The notes: a model not told the origin generated them from the sequence alone. Positions 18,749 to 28,190 are shown, counted from the first letter of the stretch. The stretch is DNA of 64,000 nt from Haloferax marisrubri (GCF_001469875.2 NZ_LOPW02000004.1:306516-370515); one strand, 5' to 3'. A program made the numbers and translations.

Positions 18749-20464
18749 GTGAGCAGCGCCTCGGTTCGCCGGGCCGCCCGCGCCCTCGAACAGCGGCTGC
18801 TCACCCTCGTCGCGGCGCTCACCGCCGTCGTCCTCCTCGTCCTGTTTTACTACCCCGTCGCCACCGTCTTCGCCGACGCCGTCCTCGCCGACGGCCGAGT
18901 CACTATCGAACCAATCGCGGCGGTGCTGACGAGCGAGTTCTACCTCGTCGACATCATCTGGTTCACGGCGAAGCAGGCGTTCTACTCGACGCTCGCGAGC
19001 CTCGCGCTCGGCCTCCCCGCCGCGTGGCTGTTCTCGCGCTTCGAGTTCCGCGGCCGCGAGACGCTCCGCTCGCTCACCATCCTCCCGTTCGTCATGCCCT
19101 CCATCATGGTCGCCATCGGCTTCGTGGCGACGTTCGGCCGCAACGGGACGCTGAACCGCGCGCTGTCCGCCGTCGGCCTCCCGCCGGTCGAACTGCTGTT
19201 CACGCTCGAAGCCATCATCGTCGCCCACGCGTTCTACAACGCCCCGCTCGTCGCCCGCGTCGTCACCGCGGCGTGGGAGAGCGTGGACGCCCGAACCGTC
19301 GAGACCGCCCGCTCGCTCGGCGCGAACCCGCGGCGGGCCTTCCGCGACGTGGTCCTCCCGCAACTCCTGCCCTCTATCGGCGTCGGCGCGACCCTGACGT
19401 TCATCTTCACCTTCGCGTCGTTCCCCATCGTCCTCGCGCTCGGCGGCTTCCAACTGGCGACCATCGAGGTGTTCGTCTACTCGCGGGTGCGAGACCTCGC
19501 GTACGCCGAGGCCGCCAGCCTCGCGGTCGTCGAGACGGCCGTCTCGATCACGCTGACCGCCGTCTACCTCCGGTACGAGGCCAGCCAGCGGTCCGCCGGC
19601 GGCGCGGCGAACCCGCTTCCCCGTCAGTCCGTCCTTCCCGACGACTGGACGCCGAAATCGACGCTCCGGACGGTCGGTATCGCCGGCTACACCCTCGTCG
19701 TCGGACTGGTGTTCGTCGTCCCCATCGCCAGCATGGTTCTGGCGAGCGTCACCGGCGGCGACGGCGGCTTCACCCTCGCCAACTACGCCTTCCTCGCCGA
19801 GCGGCAGGCGACCGGCGCGAGCTTTCAGGTCAAGCCCCTCCCGGCCATCCTGAACTCGCTGGCCTTCGCCGCGGGGACGCTCGTCGTGGCCGTCCCGATG
19901 GGCGTGACGATGGCCGTCCTCACGACCCGACGATACCGCGGGCGCGGGCTCATCGACGTGCTCTCGATGGCTCCCTTCGCCGTCTCGGGCATCGTCGTCG
20001 GCCTCGGCCTGCTCCGCGGACTGGTGTTCGGCGTGGATGTGCTGGGAACACGAATCCGCGTCACCGGCGCGCTCGCCATCGTCGCGGCCCACGCCGTCGG
20101 CGCGTACCCCTTCGTCACCCGGAACGTCGCGCCGCTTTTCGCCCGGCTCGACGGCCGGCTCGTGGAGTCCGCGCGGTCGCTCGGCGCGACCAGAACCCGC
20201 GCGCTCGTGGACATCGAACTCCCGCTCGTCTGGACCGGCGTCGTCGCGGGCGCGGCGTTCGCCGTCGCCATCAGCATCGGGGAGTTCGATTCGACCATCA
20301 TCCTCGCGGAGGGCGCGGGAAGCTACACGATGCCCGTCGCAGTCGAGCGGTTCCTCGGGCGGCGGCTCGGCCCCGCGACAGCGATGGGCTGTCTCCTCCT
20401 TCTCGTCACGTCCGCCAGCTTCCTCGTCGTGGACCGCTTCGGCGGCCGGTGGGGCGAGCTATGA
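18749..20464 (+). CDS. thiP: Thiamine-type ABC transporter permease (ThiP-like, fused two-unit)
   Basis: 571 residues with two tandem permease units of about six helices each, as in ThiP. Both EAA loops are visible: ETARSLGANPRRAFRDVVLP (about 183-202) and ESARSLGATRTRALVDIELP in the second half. The start is a GTG nine bases after the tbpA stop, giving MSSASVRRAARALEQ. Each unit should form half of the membrane channel for the vitamin delivered by the upstream binding protein. Its stop overlaps the ATG of a short 40-codon ORF that bridges to the ATPase gene. Confidence 0.9.
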   Translation: MSSASVRRAARALEQRLLTLVAALTAVVLLVLFYYPVATVFADAVLADGRVTIEPIAAVLTSEFYLVDIIWFTAKQAFYSTLASLALGLPAAWLFSRFEFRGRETLRSLTILPFVMPSIMVAIGFVATFGRNGTLNRALSAVGLPPVELLFTLEAIIVAHAFYNAPLVARVVTAAWESVDARTVETARSLGANPRRAFRDVVLPQLLPSIGVGATLTFIFTFASFPIVLALGGFQLATIEVFVYSRVRDLAYAEAASLAVVETAVSITLTAVYLRYEASQRSAGGAANPLPRQSVLPDDWTPKSTLRTVGIAGYTLVVGLVFVVPIASMVLASVTGGDGGFTLANYAFLAERQATGASFQVKPLPAILNSLAFAAGTLVVAVPMGVTMAVLTTRRYRGRGLIDVLSMAPFAVSGIVVGLGLLRGLVFGVDVLGTRIRVTGALAIVAAHAVGAYPFVTRNVAPLFARLDGRLVESARSLGATRTRALVDIELPLVWTGVVAGAAFAVAISIGEFDSTIILAEGAGSYTMPVAVERFLGRRLGPATAMGCLLLLVTSASFLVVDRFGGRWGEL

Positions 20465-20583
20465 GGGGACTGGCGGGCGAAGCGGGCGGGCCGCAGCGAG
20501 CGAAACCCGGGGAGCCGCGGGAAGTGAGAATTATGACCGTCCGCCGGCGAGGGGAGCACGTGACTTCGGAGGCGAACCCGTGA
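20461..20583 (+). CDS. Possible 40-residue coupled ORF within the thiamine importer operon
   Basis: An ATG at 20461 overlaps the permease stop (ATGA). The frame runs 40 codons and its stop overlaps the GTG start of the ATPase gene (GTGA). The product, beginning MRGLAGEAGGPQRAKPGEPR, is basic and without recognisable domain, unlike normal acidic haloarchaeal proteins. It may be a translational-coupling leader rather than a functional protein, or chance in GC-rich DNA. Confidence 0.3.
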   Translation: MRGLAGEAGGPQRAKPGEPREVRIMTVRRRGEHVTSEANP

Positions 20584-21716
20584 GACTCGAACTCGACGCG
20601 GTGTCCAAGCGCTACGGGTCGGCGACGGCGCTCGATTCCGTCTCGCTGTCGGTCGACGACGGCGAGTTCTTCACGCTCGTCGGCCCCTCTGGCTGCGGCA
20701 AGACGACCACGCTCCGCTGTATCGCCGGCTTCGAGTCCCCGACCGAGGGGACCGTCCGCTTCGACGGCGAGTCGATGGCCGGCGTCGCGCCCGAGTCGCG
20801 GGGCGTCGGCGTCGTGTTCCAGAACTACGCGCTGTTCCCGCACCTCAGCGTCGGCGAGAACGTCGCCTACGGCCTCCGCTTTACCGACCCGCCGGGCGGC
20901 GGCTCCCGCGACGAGCGCGTCGCGGAACTGCTGGACCTCGTCGACCTCGCGGGGTTCGAAGACCGCGACCCCGACTCGCTTTCGGGCGGGCAGCAACAGC
21001 GGGTCGCGCTCGCCCGCGCCCTCGCTCCCGGGCCGGACCTCCTGCTCCTGGACGAACCGATGTCGGCGCTGGACGCCCGACTCAGGGACCGACTCCGCCG
21101 ACAGGTAAAGCGCATCCAGTCGGAACTCGGCGTGACGACCGTCTACGTCACCCACGACCAGTCGGAGGCGCTCGCGGTCTCAGACCGGGTGGCCGTCCTC
21201 AACCGCGGCCGCGTCGAACAGGTCGGTCAGCCCCGCGAACTCTACCACCGACCGCGGACGCGGTTCGTCGCGGAGTTCCTCGGCGAGAACAACGTCCTCG
21301 ACGCGGTCGTCGAGTCTCGACCGGAAACGGGGGGGATTCGCGTCGGCGTCGGCGACGCGGTGTTCACGCTGGCCGAGGGCCGACGCGTCCTCGGGCGGGC
21401 GGGGGCGGTCTCCGACGAACGCGCTGAAAACGATGCGAAAGACGGCGACCGGCCCGCGCGTCCCGCGCCCGGCGACGAACTCACCTTCTGCGTCCGGCCC
21501 GAGCAACTCCGGGTCGGTGCGGGGACGAACCGGATTCGCGGGACCGTCGTCGACACCGAGTTTCAGGGGGCGACGACGCGGGTCAGACTCGACTGGGGCG
21601 GGACGGAACTCGTCGTGGCGGTCGAAGACGGCGGCGAAGAAGCAGCGGCCGAATTCGAGGTCGGGACGACGCTGGAAGTCGGGTTCGCCCCGGCGTCGGC
21701 CCACATCGTCGAGTAA
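20580..21716 (+). CDS. thiQ: Thiamine-type ABC transporter ATP-binding protein
   Basis: 378 residues: an ABC ATPase with Walker A GPSGCGKTT (35-43), signature LSGGQQQRVALARAL, Walker B LLLLDEPMSALDA and the switch histidine in YVTHDQSEALA. A C-terminal TOBE-like domain follows (about 240-378: FCVRPEQLRV, GTVVDTEFQGATTRVRLD). The GTG at 20580 starts VRLELDAVSKRYG. It powers the importer with the two genes upstream. The C-terminal domain is longer than in E. coli ThiQ and resembles FbpC/PotA type, so ferric iron or polyamine import is the main alternative. Confidence 0.9.
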   Translation: MRLELDAVSKRYGSATALDSVSLSVDDGEFFTLVGPSGCGKTTTLRCIAGFESPTEGTVRFDGESMAGVAPESRGVGVVFQNYALFPHLSVGENVAYGLRFTDPPGGGSRDERVAELLDLVDLAGFEDRDPDSLSGGQQQRVALARALAPGPDLLLLDEPMSALDARLRDRLRRQVKRIQSELGVTTVYVTHDQSEALAVSDRVAVLNRGRVEQVGQPRELYHRPRTRFVAEFLGENNVLDAVVESRPETGGIRVGVGDAVFTLAEGRRVLGRAGAVSDERAENDAKDGDRPARPAPGDELTFCVRPEQLRVGAGTNRIRGTVVDTEFQGATTRVRLDWGGTELVVAVEDGGEEAAAEFEVGTTLEVGFAPASAHIVE

Positions 21717-21755
21717 GAGAAAGCAAAGTGCCGCTCGCCGTTTCTGCGTGCCGCG

Positions 21756-22436
21756 TCAGGGCGCGACGCCGACGGTCAGGAGCGTGCCGAACGTCCGGTA
21801 GCGCTCGACCATCTCCTCGCGGGTCTCCCAGTCGTCGGTCGGGAACTCGGCGGCCGCCGGGATGTCGATGTCGAGGTCGGCGATGGAGTCCTGTTCGGCG
21901 ACGTGGAGACCGGCGTCGCGGAACGCCTCGCGGTACTCCGCGTGGGACCAGCGGGTCATGTCGATGGAGATGAGGTCCTGCCACTCGTGGGAGTGGACGT
22001 TCTCCTCGTAGTAATTGACCGCGCAGTAGAACGTGCCGCCCGGCTTGAGGATACGGGCGATTTCTTCGAGGGTGTGGTGCGGGTCGGCGGCGTAGTAGAA
22101 CGCCTCCATCGACCAGACGTGGTCGACGCTGTCGTCCTCGAACGGGAGGTCGTCGAAGTCGCCGACGAGAAACGAGAGGTCGTCGGTGTCGGTGTATTCG
22201 CGGGCGTTCTGGACCATCTCGGGCGAGCCGTCGAGGCCGAAGCCGCGGCCGATGCCCTTCGTGTCGCGGAGCGCGCGCAGGGCGTAGCCGCTTCCGGTTC
22301 CGAGGTCGACAACGGTGTCGCCTTCCTCGACGGGCATCCGTGCGAGCGCGTGCTTCGCGGTGTGCCAGTGTCGGTCCTCCATGCCCTTGTCGCGGCCGTC
22401 GGCCGCCCAGGCGTCGAACTCGTCGCGGACGCTCAT
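21756..22436 (-). CDS. Class I SAM-dependent methyltransferase
   Basis: 226 residues. Motif I VVDLGTGSG is at about 42-50, followed by the acidic loop residue (GLDGSPEMV), motif II-like VDHVWSMEAFYYA and the LKPGGTFYCAVNYYEEN strand. The layout is like the UbiE/Coq5-type Methyltransf_11 family acting on small molecules. The ATG at 22436 (MSVRDEFDAWAAD) is preferred; an upstream ATG adds a basic, non-halophilic stretch. Substrate unknown. It is convergent with the thiamine operon and divergent from the DUF2391 gene. Confidence 0.88.
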   Translation of the reverse strand: MSVRDEFDAWAADGRDKGMEDRHWHTAKHALARMPVEEGDTVVDLGTGSGYALRALRDTKGIGRGFGLDGSPEMVQNAREYTDTDDLSFLVGDFDDLPFEDDSVDHVWSMEAFYYAADPHHTLEEIARILKPGGTFYCAVNYYEENVHSHEWQDLISIDMTRWSHAEYREAFRDAGLHVAEQDSIADLDIDIPAAAEFPTDDWETREEMVERYRTFGTLLTVGVAP

Positions 22437-22561
22437 ACCGGAGCCTCGCGCGCCGGGGTGAAAATGCGTTCGGACCGGGGGCGCGGAGACGGCGAATCCG
22501 GTGACGACTCGGTCGCGTCCCCCGTCGCGCCTTTTAATTGCCGCCGTCACGACGACGGGGT

Positions 22562-23020
22562 ATGGTCGGAGTCCGCCGCCGGTTCGCGCTCGCCGACACC
22601 GCCCAGCAGGTCGTCGGCGGGTTCCTCCTCGCGGGACCGTTCGTCGTCACCGAGGAGGTGTGGGTGCTCGCGCGGAGCATGTCGTTCGCGCAGGCGCTGC
22701 TCACGCTCTTTATCGTGCTCGCGGTCGGCTACGGCGCGCTCTACAAGGCCGACGACCGCGACCCCGACAGAGAGCGCGAGGTCGGCGGGATTCCCGTCCG
22801 GTTCATCTCGCTCATCTCCGTCTCGTACCTCTCCGTGTTCATCCTCGCGCTCGCGTTCGACGCGCCGGGGACGTTCCTCTCGGACGTGTCGGGAGAGGTC
22901 CTCGTCACCGTGCTGGGGTACGAACTCGACCTCGCGGTGCTCCGCATCACGCTCAAGGCGACGAGCGTCGGCGCGGTGTTCAGCGTCATCGGCGCGGCCA
23001 CGGCCGACTCGCTGTTCTGA
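22562..23020 (+). CDS. DUF2391 family integral membrane protein
   Basis: 152 residues with four hydrophobic segments (about 15-33, 41-60, 78-97 and 122-148). It starts MVGVRRRFALADTAQQVVGGFLL. The segment GGFLLAGPFVVTEEVW and the charged loop DDRDPDREREVGGIP fit the TIGR02587/DUF2391 family of unknown function, common in haloarchaea. The ATG at 22562 is preferred over one eight codons upstream since the extra residues (MPPSRRRG) are basic. Confidence 0.8.
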   Translation: MVGVRRRFALADTAQQVVGGFLLAGPFVVTEEVWVLARSMSFAQALLTLFIVLAVGYGALYKADDRDPDREREVGGIPVRFISLISVSYLSVFILALAFDAPGTFLSDVSGEVLVTVLGYELDLAVLRITLKATSVGAVFSVIGAATADSLF

Positions 23021-23115
23021 CCCAAATTCGTCTGGTGTGAACACACGCCACGATTCGAGGACGCCGCCGCCCGAGCGGCATGAAGGATTAAGTCGGCAGG
23101 GTAACTGCTTGGGGT

Positions 23116-23694
23116 ATGGATTACGAGCTCGCCATCGAAGACGCGCCCGAGACGATTCCGGGCGGCACAGGTATCTTGCTCCTTCATCCGAGCATCGGCG
23201 AGACCGACCGCATCGACACCGACTTCTTCAAGGTCGACACCGACCGCTTCCTCGTCATCTCGACGCGGACGACCGCGCGCGAAGTCGAGCAGAAACTGGA
23301 ACACTACGAGGTCGACGAGTCCAGCGCCACCATCCTCGACACGCTCTCTATCGAGCGGGGCTACTCCCGGCGCAGTTCGGACAACATCTACTACGTCGCG
23401 GCCCCCGACGACCTCGACGCCATCGTCGAGAAGACCCGGCAGTTCCTCGAACGCCACGACGGAAAGCTCCGGCTCAGCGTCGATTCCGTCACGGAGATGG
23501 CGTACTACGCCGACGAGGACCGCGCCTTCGAAGCGACGAAGCAGATTCTCGAACTCCTCGACGAGTTCGACGCGGTGGGGCTGTTCCACCTCTCGAAGGA
23601 GGTCCACGACCAGGAGACGCTCGACCGCTTCCGCGAACTGTTCGACGGCGTCGTCGACCTCGAAGAGGACGGCACCGTCACGACCGAGTTCTGA
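23116..23694 (+). CDS. Haloarchaeal conserved protein (DUF7090-like)
   Basis: 192 residues, no membrane segment. It opens MDYELAIEDAPETIPGGTGI, followed by GILLLHPSIGETDRID. The alternating strand/helix pattern (DRFLVISTRTTAREVEQKL and KLRLSVDSVTEMAYY) suggests a degenerate RecA-like fold of the type seen in haloarchaeal DUF7090/DUF835 proteins. No intact Walker A is present, so ATP hydrolysis is unlikely. It is convergent with the DUF7089-like gene. Function unknown. Confidence 0.75.
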   Translation: MDYELAIEDAPETIPGGTGILLLHPSIGETDRIDTDFFKVDTDRFLVISTRTTAREVEQKLEHYEVDESSATILDTLSIERGYSRRSSDNIYYVAAPDDLDAIVEKTRQFLERHDGKLRLSVDSVTEMAYYADEDRAFEATKQILELLDEFDAVGLFHLSKEVHDQETLDRFRELFDGVVDLEEDGTVTTEF

Positions 23695-23725
23695 AGCGGC
23701 ACGCGACGCGTTCGGACGCGACCGG

Positions 23726-24571
23726 CTACGCCGAGTCGGCGTCGTCCGCGGCCGAGTCGCTCTCGCCGCCCGACGCCGCGTCGTCGTCCGCTGCGAGTTG
23801 CGCGAACGTCTTTTCGGCCCACTTGACCGCGTAGCTCGGGCCGTGGTCGCGGTACGCCGCGGTGTCCAGCGCCGAAAACGGCGCGGGGAGGTCGCGGCCG
23901 TGTTTGACAGCCGAACACGCGAACTCGGTCGCCTCGGCGAACGAGAGTCTGCCGAGCGCGACGAGTCGCGGGAGGTTCGACAGACGGTCGTCGAGTCGGC
24001 CGCCGGCGTCGACCCACGCGTCGTGGAGGCGCTCGTGGTCGCCCTCCCACGACGCGAACGCCTCGCGGGTGTGGAGACCGACCCAGCCCTCGTAGAGCGC
24101 GGCGGCGACCTGATACGTCTCGCTCGGGCCGAGTGGTGTCGCGGCCGCGAGGTCGCGATACTGCTCGCCGAAGAAGGGCAGAAAGTGCTCGGGAATCTCG
24201 TCGTTCCCGGCCTGCACGAACGCCTCGGCGATGAGGAAATCCAGGAAGTCGTCCGGCGTCCCCTTCGCGCGGTACTTCACCAGCACGACCGGCGGGTCGG
24301 TCTGTCGGGACCACGTCACGGTGCCGTCGCCGGGCATCCCGATAGTGAAATCGGACGACGCGTAGCGTCGGAGCTGTTGGGGCGCGTCGTCTGGTAGCCA
24401 CTCCACGGGGTACGCCGCCGGGGAGAGCGACTCGACCACCAGCCCGAGATTCTCCGCGGCCTCGGGGGGGATGGTGTCGAAGTCGCCGGCCACGTCCAAG
24501 ACGAGCGCGCCGGAGGCGTACTCGTCGCGGACCGATTCGAGGTCCGACGGCAGGGTGCGCGTCTCGAACAT
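23726..24571 (-). CDS. Haloarchaeal conserved protein (DUF7089-like)
   Basis: 281 residues, soluble. Sequences include MFETRTLPSDLESVRDEYAS, FLIAEAFVQAGNDEIPEHFLPFF and ATEFACSAVKHGRDLPAPFS. It ends in an acidic Ser/Asp tail (about 255-281). It matches the haloarchaeal DUF7089 description from memory; no catalytic motif is recognised. A 28-codon membrane peptide gene lies four bases upstream on the same strand, so the two are probably co-transcribed. Confidence 0.75.
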   Translation of the reverse strand: MFETRTLPSDLESVRDEYASGALVLDVAGDFDTIPPEAAENLGLVVESLSPAAYPVEWLPDDAPQQLRRYASSDFTIGMPGDGTVTWSRQTDPPVVLVKYRAKGTPDDFLDFLIAEAFVQAGNDEIPEHFLPFFGEQYRDLAAATPLGPSETYQVAAALYEGWVGLHTREAFASWEGDHERLHDAWVDAGGRLDDRLSNLPRLVALGRLSFAEATEFACSAVKHGRDLPAPFSALDTAAYRDHGPSYAVKWAEKTFAQLAADDDAASGGESDSAADDADSA

Positions 24572-24575
24572 CCGC

Positions 24576-24662
24576 TCAGGCGATGCTCATCCCGACGAAC
24601 ACGACGGCCAGCAGGGCCGACACGCCGACGGTACCGAGCACGATTTTCGTCGCTTGGCTCAT
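24576..24662 (-). CDS. 28-residue single-helix membrane peptide
   Basis: A short ORF encodes MSQATKIVLGTVGVSALL then AVVFVGMSIA. A polar N-terminus is followed by one hydrophobic helix of about 20 residues ending at the stop. A TATA-like stretch (ttaacctttacac, 24689-24701, reverse strand) lies at 27-39 bp, fitting a leaderless transcript. The stop is four bases from the DUF7089-like start. The clean membrane-helix composition and promoter argue for a real gene despite its size. Function unknown. Confidence 0.65.
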   Translation of the reverse strand: MSQATKIVLGTVGVSALLAVVFVGMSIA

Positions 24663-24717
24663 AGTGGCACGATTAGGGGCCCGCCGCTTAACCTTTACAC
24701 TCTATCGTCGGTCGAAT

Positions 24718-24740
24718 CTCCAGTCGAAACGGAGGGGTTC
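24718..24740 (-). promoter_or_regulatory. ORB-like element (distal)
   Basis: Reads ctccagtcgaaacggagggg followed by ttc on the plus strand. This is the reverse-strand form of the origin recognition box (compare cccgaaacgaagggg at 40988-41010). It lies between the 28-codon gene promoter and the ferredoxin stop, about 16 kb from the origin. Binding is inferred from similarity. Confidence 0.45.
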
Positions 24741-24824
24741 GGGGACGCGACCCACGGTCGATGGTCACACGGTCCGGTCGGGTCGGAGAAACGAGAGAAG
24801 TCGGTGGCGTCGTCGGCGTCGCGG

Positions 24825-25070
24825 TCAGGGAACGAGCTGTTCGCCGTCGTCGTCGAGGATGCGGATGGCCTCGACGGGACAGACGCGGGCGGCGAACTTC
24901 GCGTCGAACTCGGCGTCCTCGGGAACCTCGCGGACGAAGACGCCGTCGTCGGTCTCCTCGGCGTCGGTGAGGTCGGCCTTGCCGTCGTCGACGTTCTTCT
25001 CGAAGCCCTCCCACTCGTCGACACACTGGAACATGCCGATGCAGGTGTCGCGGTCGTACTCGACTTTCAT
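24825..25070 (-). CDS. Ferredoxin with three cysteines ([3Fe-4S]-type pattern)
   Basis: 81 residues, acidic. The only cysteines are C10 and C16 in DTCIGMFQC and C64 in RVCPVEAI. This CxxxxxC...CP arrangement lacks the second cysteine of a normal 4Fe-4S motif and is the pattern of [3Fe-4S] ferredoxins, several of which donate electrons to cytochromes P450 in actinobacteria. The ATG at 25070 is chosen (MKVEYDRDTC). Two P450 genes occur in the window (2737 and 59601), so electron donation to them is a reasonable but untested guess. It is divergent from hel308. Confidence 0.85.
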   Translation of the reverse strand: MKVEYDRDTCIGMFQCVDEWEGFEKNVDDGKADLTDAEETDDGVFVREVPEDAEFDAKFAARVCPVEAIRILDDDGEQLVP

Positions 25071-25179
25071 GGCCAATCGTACCGCCGGGCCGTACAAAGC
25101 CCTGCCGACGCGGGACCGTCGCGCCCGCGTCCGAACCGACCCGATGGCTTAAACCGGGGGACGGTCCAAGGGAGATGCA

Positions 25180-27645
25180 ATGCGAACTGCGGACCTGACG
25201 GGCCTGCCGACGGGGATTCCCGAGGCCCTCCGCGACGAGGGTATCGAGGAGCTGTACCCGCCGCAGGCCGAGGCCGTCGAGGCCGGGCTGACAGACGGCG
25301 AGAGCCTCGTGGCCGCCGTCCCGACGGCGAGCGGGAAGACGCTCATCGCCGAACTGGCGATGCTGTCGAGCGTCGCGCGCGGCGGGAAGGCGCTGTACAT
25401 CGTCCCGCTCCGGGCGCTGGCCTCCGAGAAGAAAGCCGAGTTCGAGCGCTGGGAGGAGTACGGCATCGACGTCGGCGTCTCGACCGGCAACTACGAGTCC
25501 GACGGCGAGTGGCTCTCCTCGCGCGACATCATCGTCGCCACCTCCGAGAAGGTCGACTCGCTCGTCCGGAACAACGCGGCGTGGATGGACCAACTCACGT
25601 GCGTCGTCGCCGACGAGGTTCACCTCGTTGACGACCGCCATCGCGGGCCGACGCTGGAGGTCACGCTGGCGAAGCTCCGCCGGCTGAACCCGAACCTGCA
25701 GGTCGTCGCGCTCTCGGCGACCGTCGGCAACGCGGGCGTCGTCGCCGACTGGCTCGACGCGGAACTCGTCAAGTCCGACTGGCGACCCATCGACCTCAAG
25801 ATGGGCGTCCACTACGGCAACGCCGTCTCCTTCGCCGACGGGAGCCAACGCGAGGTGCCGGTCGGCCGCGGGGAAAGACAGACGCCCGCGCTCGTCGCCG
25901 ACGCGCTGGAGGGCGACGGCGAGGGCGACCAAGGCTCCTCGCTCGTCTTCGTCAACTCGCGGCGCAACGCGGAGTCCGCGGCCCGCCGCATGGCCGACGT
26001 GACGGAGCGGTACGTCACCGGCGACGAGCGGAGCGACCTCGCGGAACTCGCCGCCGAGATACGCGACGTGTCCGACACCGAGACCTCCGAGGACCTCGCC
26101 AACGCGGTCGCCAAGGGCGCGGCGTTCCACCACGCGGGGCTCGCCGCGGAGCACCGAACGCTCGTTGAGGACGCCTTCCGCGACAGACTCATCAAGTGCA
26201 TCTGCGCGACGCCGACGCTCGCCGCCGGCGTCAACACCCCGAGCCGCCGCGTCGTCGTCCGCGACTGGCAGCGCTACGACGGCGACTACGGCGGGATGAA
26301 ACCGCTGGACGTGCTCGAAGTCCACCAGATGATGGGTCGGGCCGGCCGACCCGGCCTCGACCCCTACGGCGAGGCGGTGCTGCTCGCGAAGGACGCGGAC
26401 GCCCGCGACGAACTGTTCGAGCGGTACATCTGGGCCGACGCCGAGGACGTGCGGTCGAAGCTCGCGGCCGAGCCCGCCTTGCGGACCCACCTGCTCGCCA
26501 CGGTCGCCTCCGGCTTCGCCCACACCCGCGAGGGATTGCTCGAATTCCTCGACCAGACGCTGTATGCGACCCAGACCGACGACCCCGAACGACTCGGACA
26601 GGTGACAGACCGCGTGCTCGACTACCTCGAAGTGAACGGATTCGTCGAGTTCGAAGGTGAGACGATTCGGGCGACGCCCGTCGGCCACACCGTCTCGCGG
26701 CTCTACCTCGACCCGATGAGCGCCGCCGAAATCATCGACGGCCTCGAATGGGCCGCGGACCACCGGAACGAGAAGCTCCGGGCGCTCGCGGACGAGACGC
26801 CCGAGAAGCCGAAACGAGATCGGAGCGAATCCGACGACGGACCCGGCGGCTTCCAGCGGGCGAGCGAGATGGTCGCCGCAGGTGGCGAAGGCGGCGACGG
26901 CGCGGACGGCGGCGACGGAGACGCCGACGAGTTCGAGACGGACCGGACGTATCCGACGCCGCTCGGTCTCTACCACCTCGTCTGCCGAACCCCGGACATG
27001 TATCAGCTCTACCTGAAGTCCGGCGACCGCGAGACGTACACCGAACTCTGCTACGAGCGCGAACCCGAGTTCCTCGGACGCGTGCCCTCGGAGTACGAGG
27101 ACGTGGCGTTCGAAGACTGGCTGTCGGCGCTGAAGACCGCGAAACTCCTCGAAGACTGGGTCGGCGAGGTGGACGAGGACCGCATCACCGAGCGCTACGG
27201 CGTCGGCCCCGGCGACATCCGCGGGAAGGTCGAGACCGCCGAGTGGCTCCTCGGCGCGGCCGAGCGACTCGCCTCCGAACTCGACCTCGATTCGGTGTAC
27301 GCGGTCCGCGAGGCGAAAAAGCGCGTCGAGTACGGCGTGCGCGAGGAACTACTCGACCTCGCGGGCGTCCGCGGCGTCGGCCGAAAGCGCGCCCGTCGGC
27401 TGTTCGAGGCCGGCGTCGAGAGCCGGGCCGACCTCCGCGAGGCCGACAAGTCGCGCATCCTCGCGGCCCTCCGGGGTCGCAGGAAGACGGCCCAGAACAT
27501 CCTCGAAGCCGCGGGTCGAAAGGACCCGTCGATGGACGAGGTGGACGAGGACGACGCGCCGGACGACGCCGTCCCCGACGACGCCGGCTTCGAGACGGCC
27601 AAAGAGCGCGCCGACCAGCAGGCCAGTCTGGGTGATTTCGAATGA
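25180..27645 (+). CDS. hel308: ATP-dependent DNA helicase Hel308
   Basis: 821 residues, a Ski2-like superfamily 2 helicase that unwinds lagging strands at stalled forks. It has the Q-motif region [13 protein letters not shown], Walker [10 protein letters not shown] (about 46-54), DEVH (145-148) and motif [12 protein letters not shown] (about 383-392). A winged helix and ratchet domain follow, and then a C-terminal helix-hairpin-helix ([20 protein letters not shown]). A Gly/Asp-rich low-complexity insert lies at about 547-588, interrupting the ratchet region and probably specific to haloarchaea. It overlaps cgi121 by four bases. Confidence 0.96.
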   Translation: MRTADLTGLPTGIPEALRDEGIEELYPPQAEAVEAGLTDGESLVAAVPTASGKTLIAELAMLSSVARGGKALYIVPLRALASEKKAEFERWEEYGIDVGVSTGNYESDGEWLSSRDIIVATSEKVDSLVRNNAAWMDQLTCVVADEVHLVDDRHRGPTLEVTLAKLRRLNPNLQVVALSATVGNAGVVADWLDAELVKSDWRPIDLKMGVHYGNAVSFADGSQREVPVGRGERQTPALVADALEGDGEGDQGSSLVFVNSRRNAESAARRMADVTERYVTGDERSDLAELAAEIRDVSDTETSEDLANAVAKGAAFHHAGLAAEHRTLVEDAFRDRLIKCICATPTLAAGVNTPSRRVVVRDWQRYDGDYGGMKPLDVLEVHQMMGRAGRPGLDPYGEAVLLAKDADARDELFERYIWADAEDVRSKLAAEPALRTHLLATVASGFAHTREGLLEFLDQTLYATQTDDPERLGQVTDRVLDYLEVNGFVEFEGETIRATPVGHTVSRLYLDPMSAAEIIDGLEWAADHRNEKLRALADETPEKPKRDRSESDDGPGGFQRASEMVAAGGEGGDGADGGDGDADEFETDRTYPTPLGLYHLVCRTPDMYQLYLKSGDRETYTELCYEREPEFLGRVPSEYEDVAFEDWLSALKTAKLLEDWVGEVDEDRITERYGVGPGDIRGKVETAEWLLGAAERLASELDLDSVYAVREAKKRVEYGVREELLDLAGVRGVGRKRARRLFEAGVESRADLREADKSRILAALRGRRKTAQNILEAAGRKDPSMDEVDEDDAPDDAVPDDAGFETAKERADQQASLGDFE

Positions 27646-28136
27646 GGCTCGTCGAAGCCGAGGCGACCGTCTCGGACCTCGATTCGTTCATCGCGGTCGT
27701 CGGCGAGGTGGCCGACGAGACGGGCGCGACGGTGCAGGCGTTCGACGCCCGGTACGTCGTGGACCGCGAGCACCTCGAACGGGCGACCGAACTCGCCGAC
27801 CGAGCCATCGGCCGCGGCAACGAAATCGCCCGCGACCGGGCCGTCGAAATCCTCCTCTACGCGAGCGGCCGCCGGCAGATTAACCGCGCGTTCGAAATCG
27901 GCGTCTCGGAGGGGACGCTCCCCGTCGTGATTCTCGTCGACGGCGGCGACGAGGCCGACGCCGAGGCCGCGCTGTTCGACCGACTCGACCTCGAACCCGC
28001 AGAGACCCTCGGCGACTACGACGAAGCGCTCGTCCGCGACGTGTTCGACGTGGGCGAGACGGAGTTGAACGTCGCCGACGGCGATCTCCCGGCGCTGGTC
28101 AAAGAACGAGTCGCGTTGCTCGCGGTCGAACGCTAA
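27642..28136 (+). CDS. cgi121: KEOPS complex subunit Cgi121
   Basis: 164 residues, the Cgi121/TPRKB subunit of KEOPS, which makes threonylcarbamoyl-adenosine (t6A) at position 37 of ANN-decoding tRNAs; Cgi121 recruits the tRNA. The middle segment is family-typical: [21 protein letters not shown]. It starts at ATG 27642 inside the hel308 stop (ATGA overlap), so translation is coupled. The catalytic Kae1-Bud32 fusion is not in this window. A T-run right after the stop (28141-28145) may end the transcript. Confidence 0.93.
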   Translation: MRLVEAEATVSDLDSFIAVVGEVADETGATVQAFDARYVVDREHLERATELADRAIGRGNEIARDRAVEILLYASGRRQINRAFEIGVSEGTLPVVILVDGGDEADAEAALFDRLDLEPAETLGDYDEALVRDVFDVGETELNVADGDLPALVKERVALLAVER

Positions 28137-28190
28137 GCGGTTTTTCCGGCCCGTGTCGTCCGTATTCGAGGGTTTGAGAACTCGTACTGG

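Noticed and set aside
17564-20092. An 842-codon open frame on the minus strand
   Set aside because: Antisense to the thiamine-type binding protein and permease genes; Arg/Glu/Asp-rich with no domain.
21326-21346. ORB-like gaaacggggggg in the thiamine-type ATPase gene
   Set aside because: Lies within coding sequence and lacks the ORB left half.
22437-22550. N-terminal extension of the methyltransferase
   Set aside because: The added residues are basic and hydrophobic, unlike the rest, and the downstream ATG begins the family sequence.
24688-26976. A 762-codon open frame on the minus strand
   Set aside because: Antisense to hel308 and out of frame with the ferredoxin gene; shadow composition.
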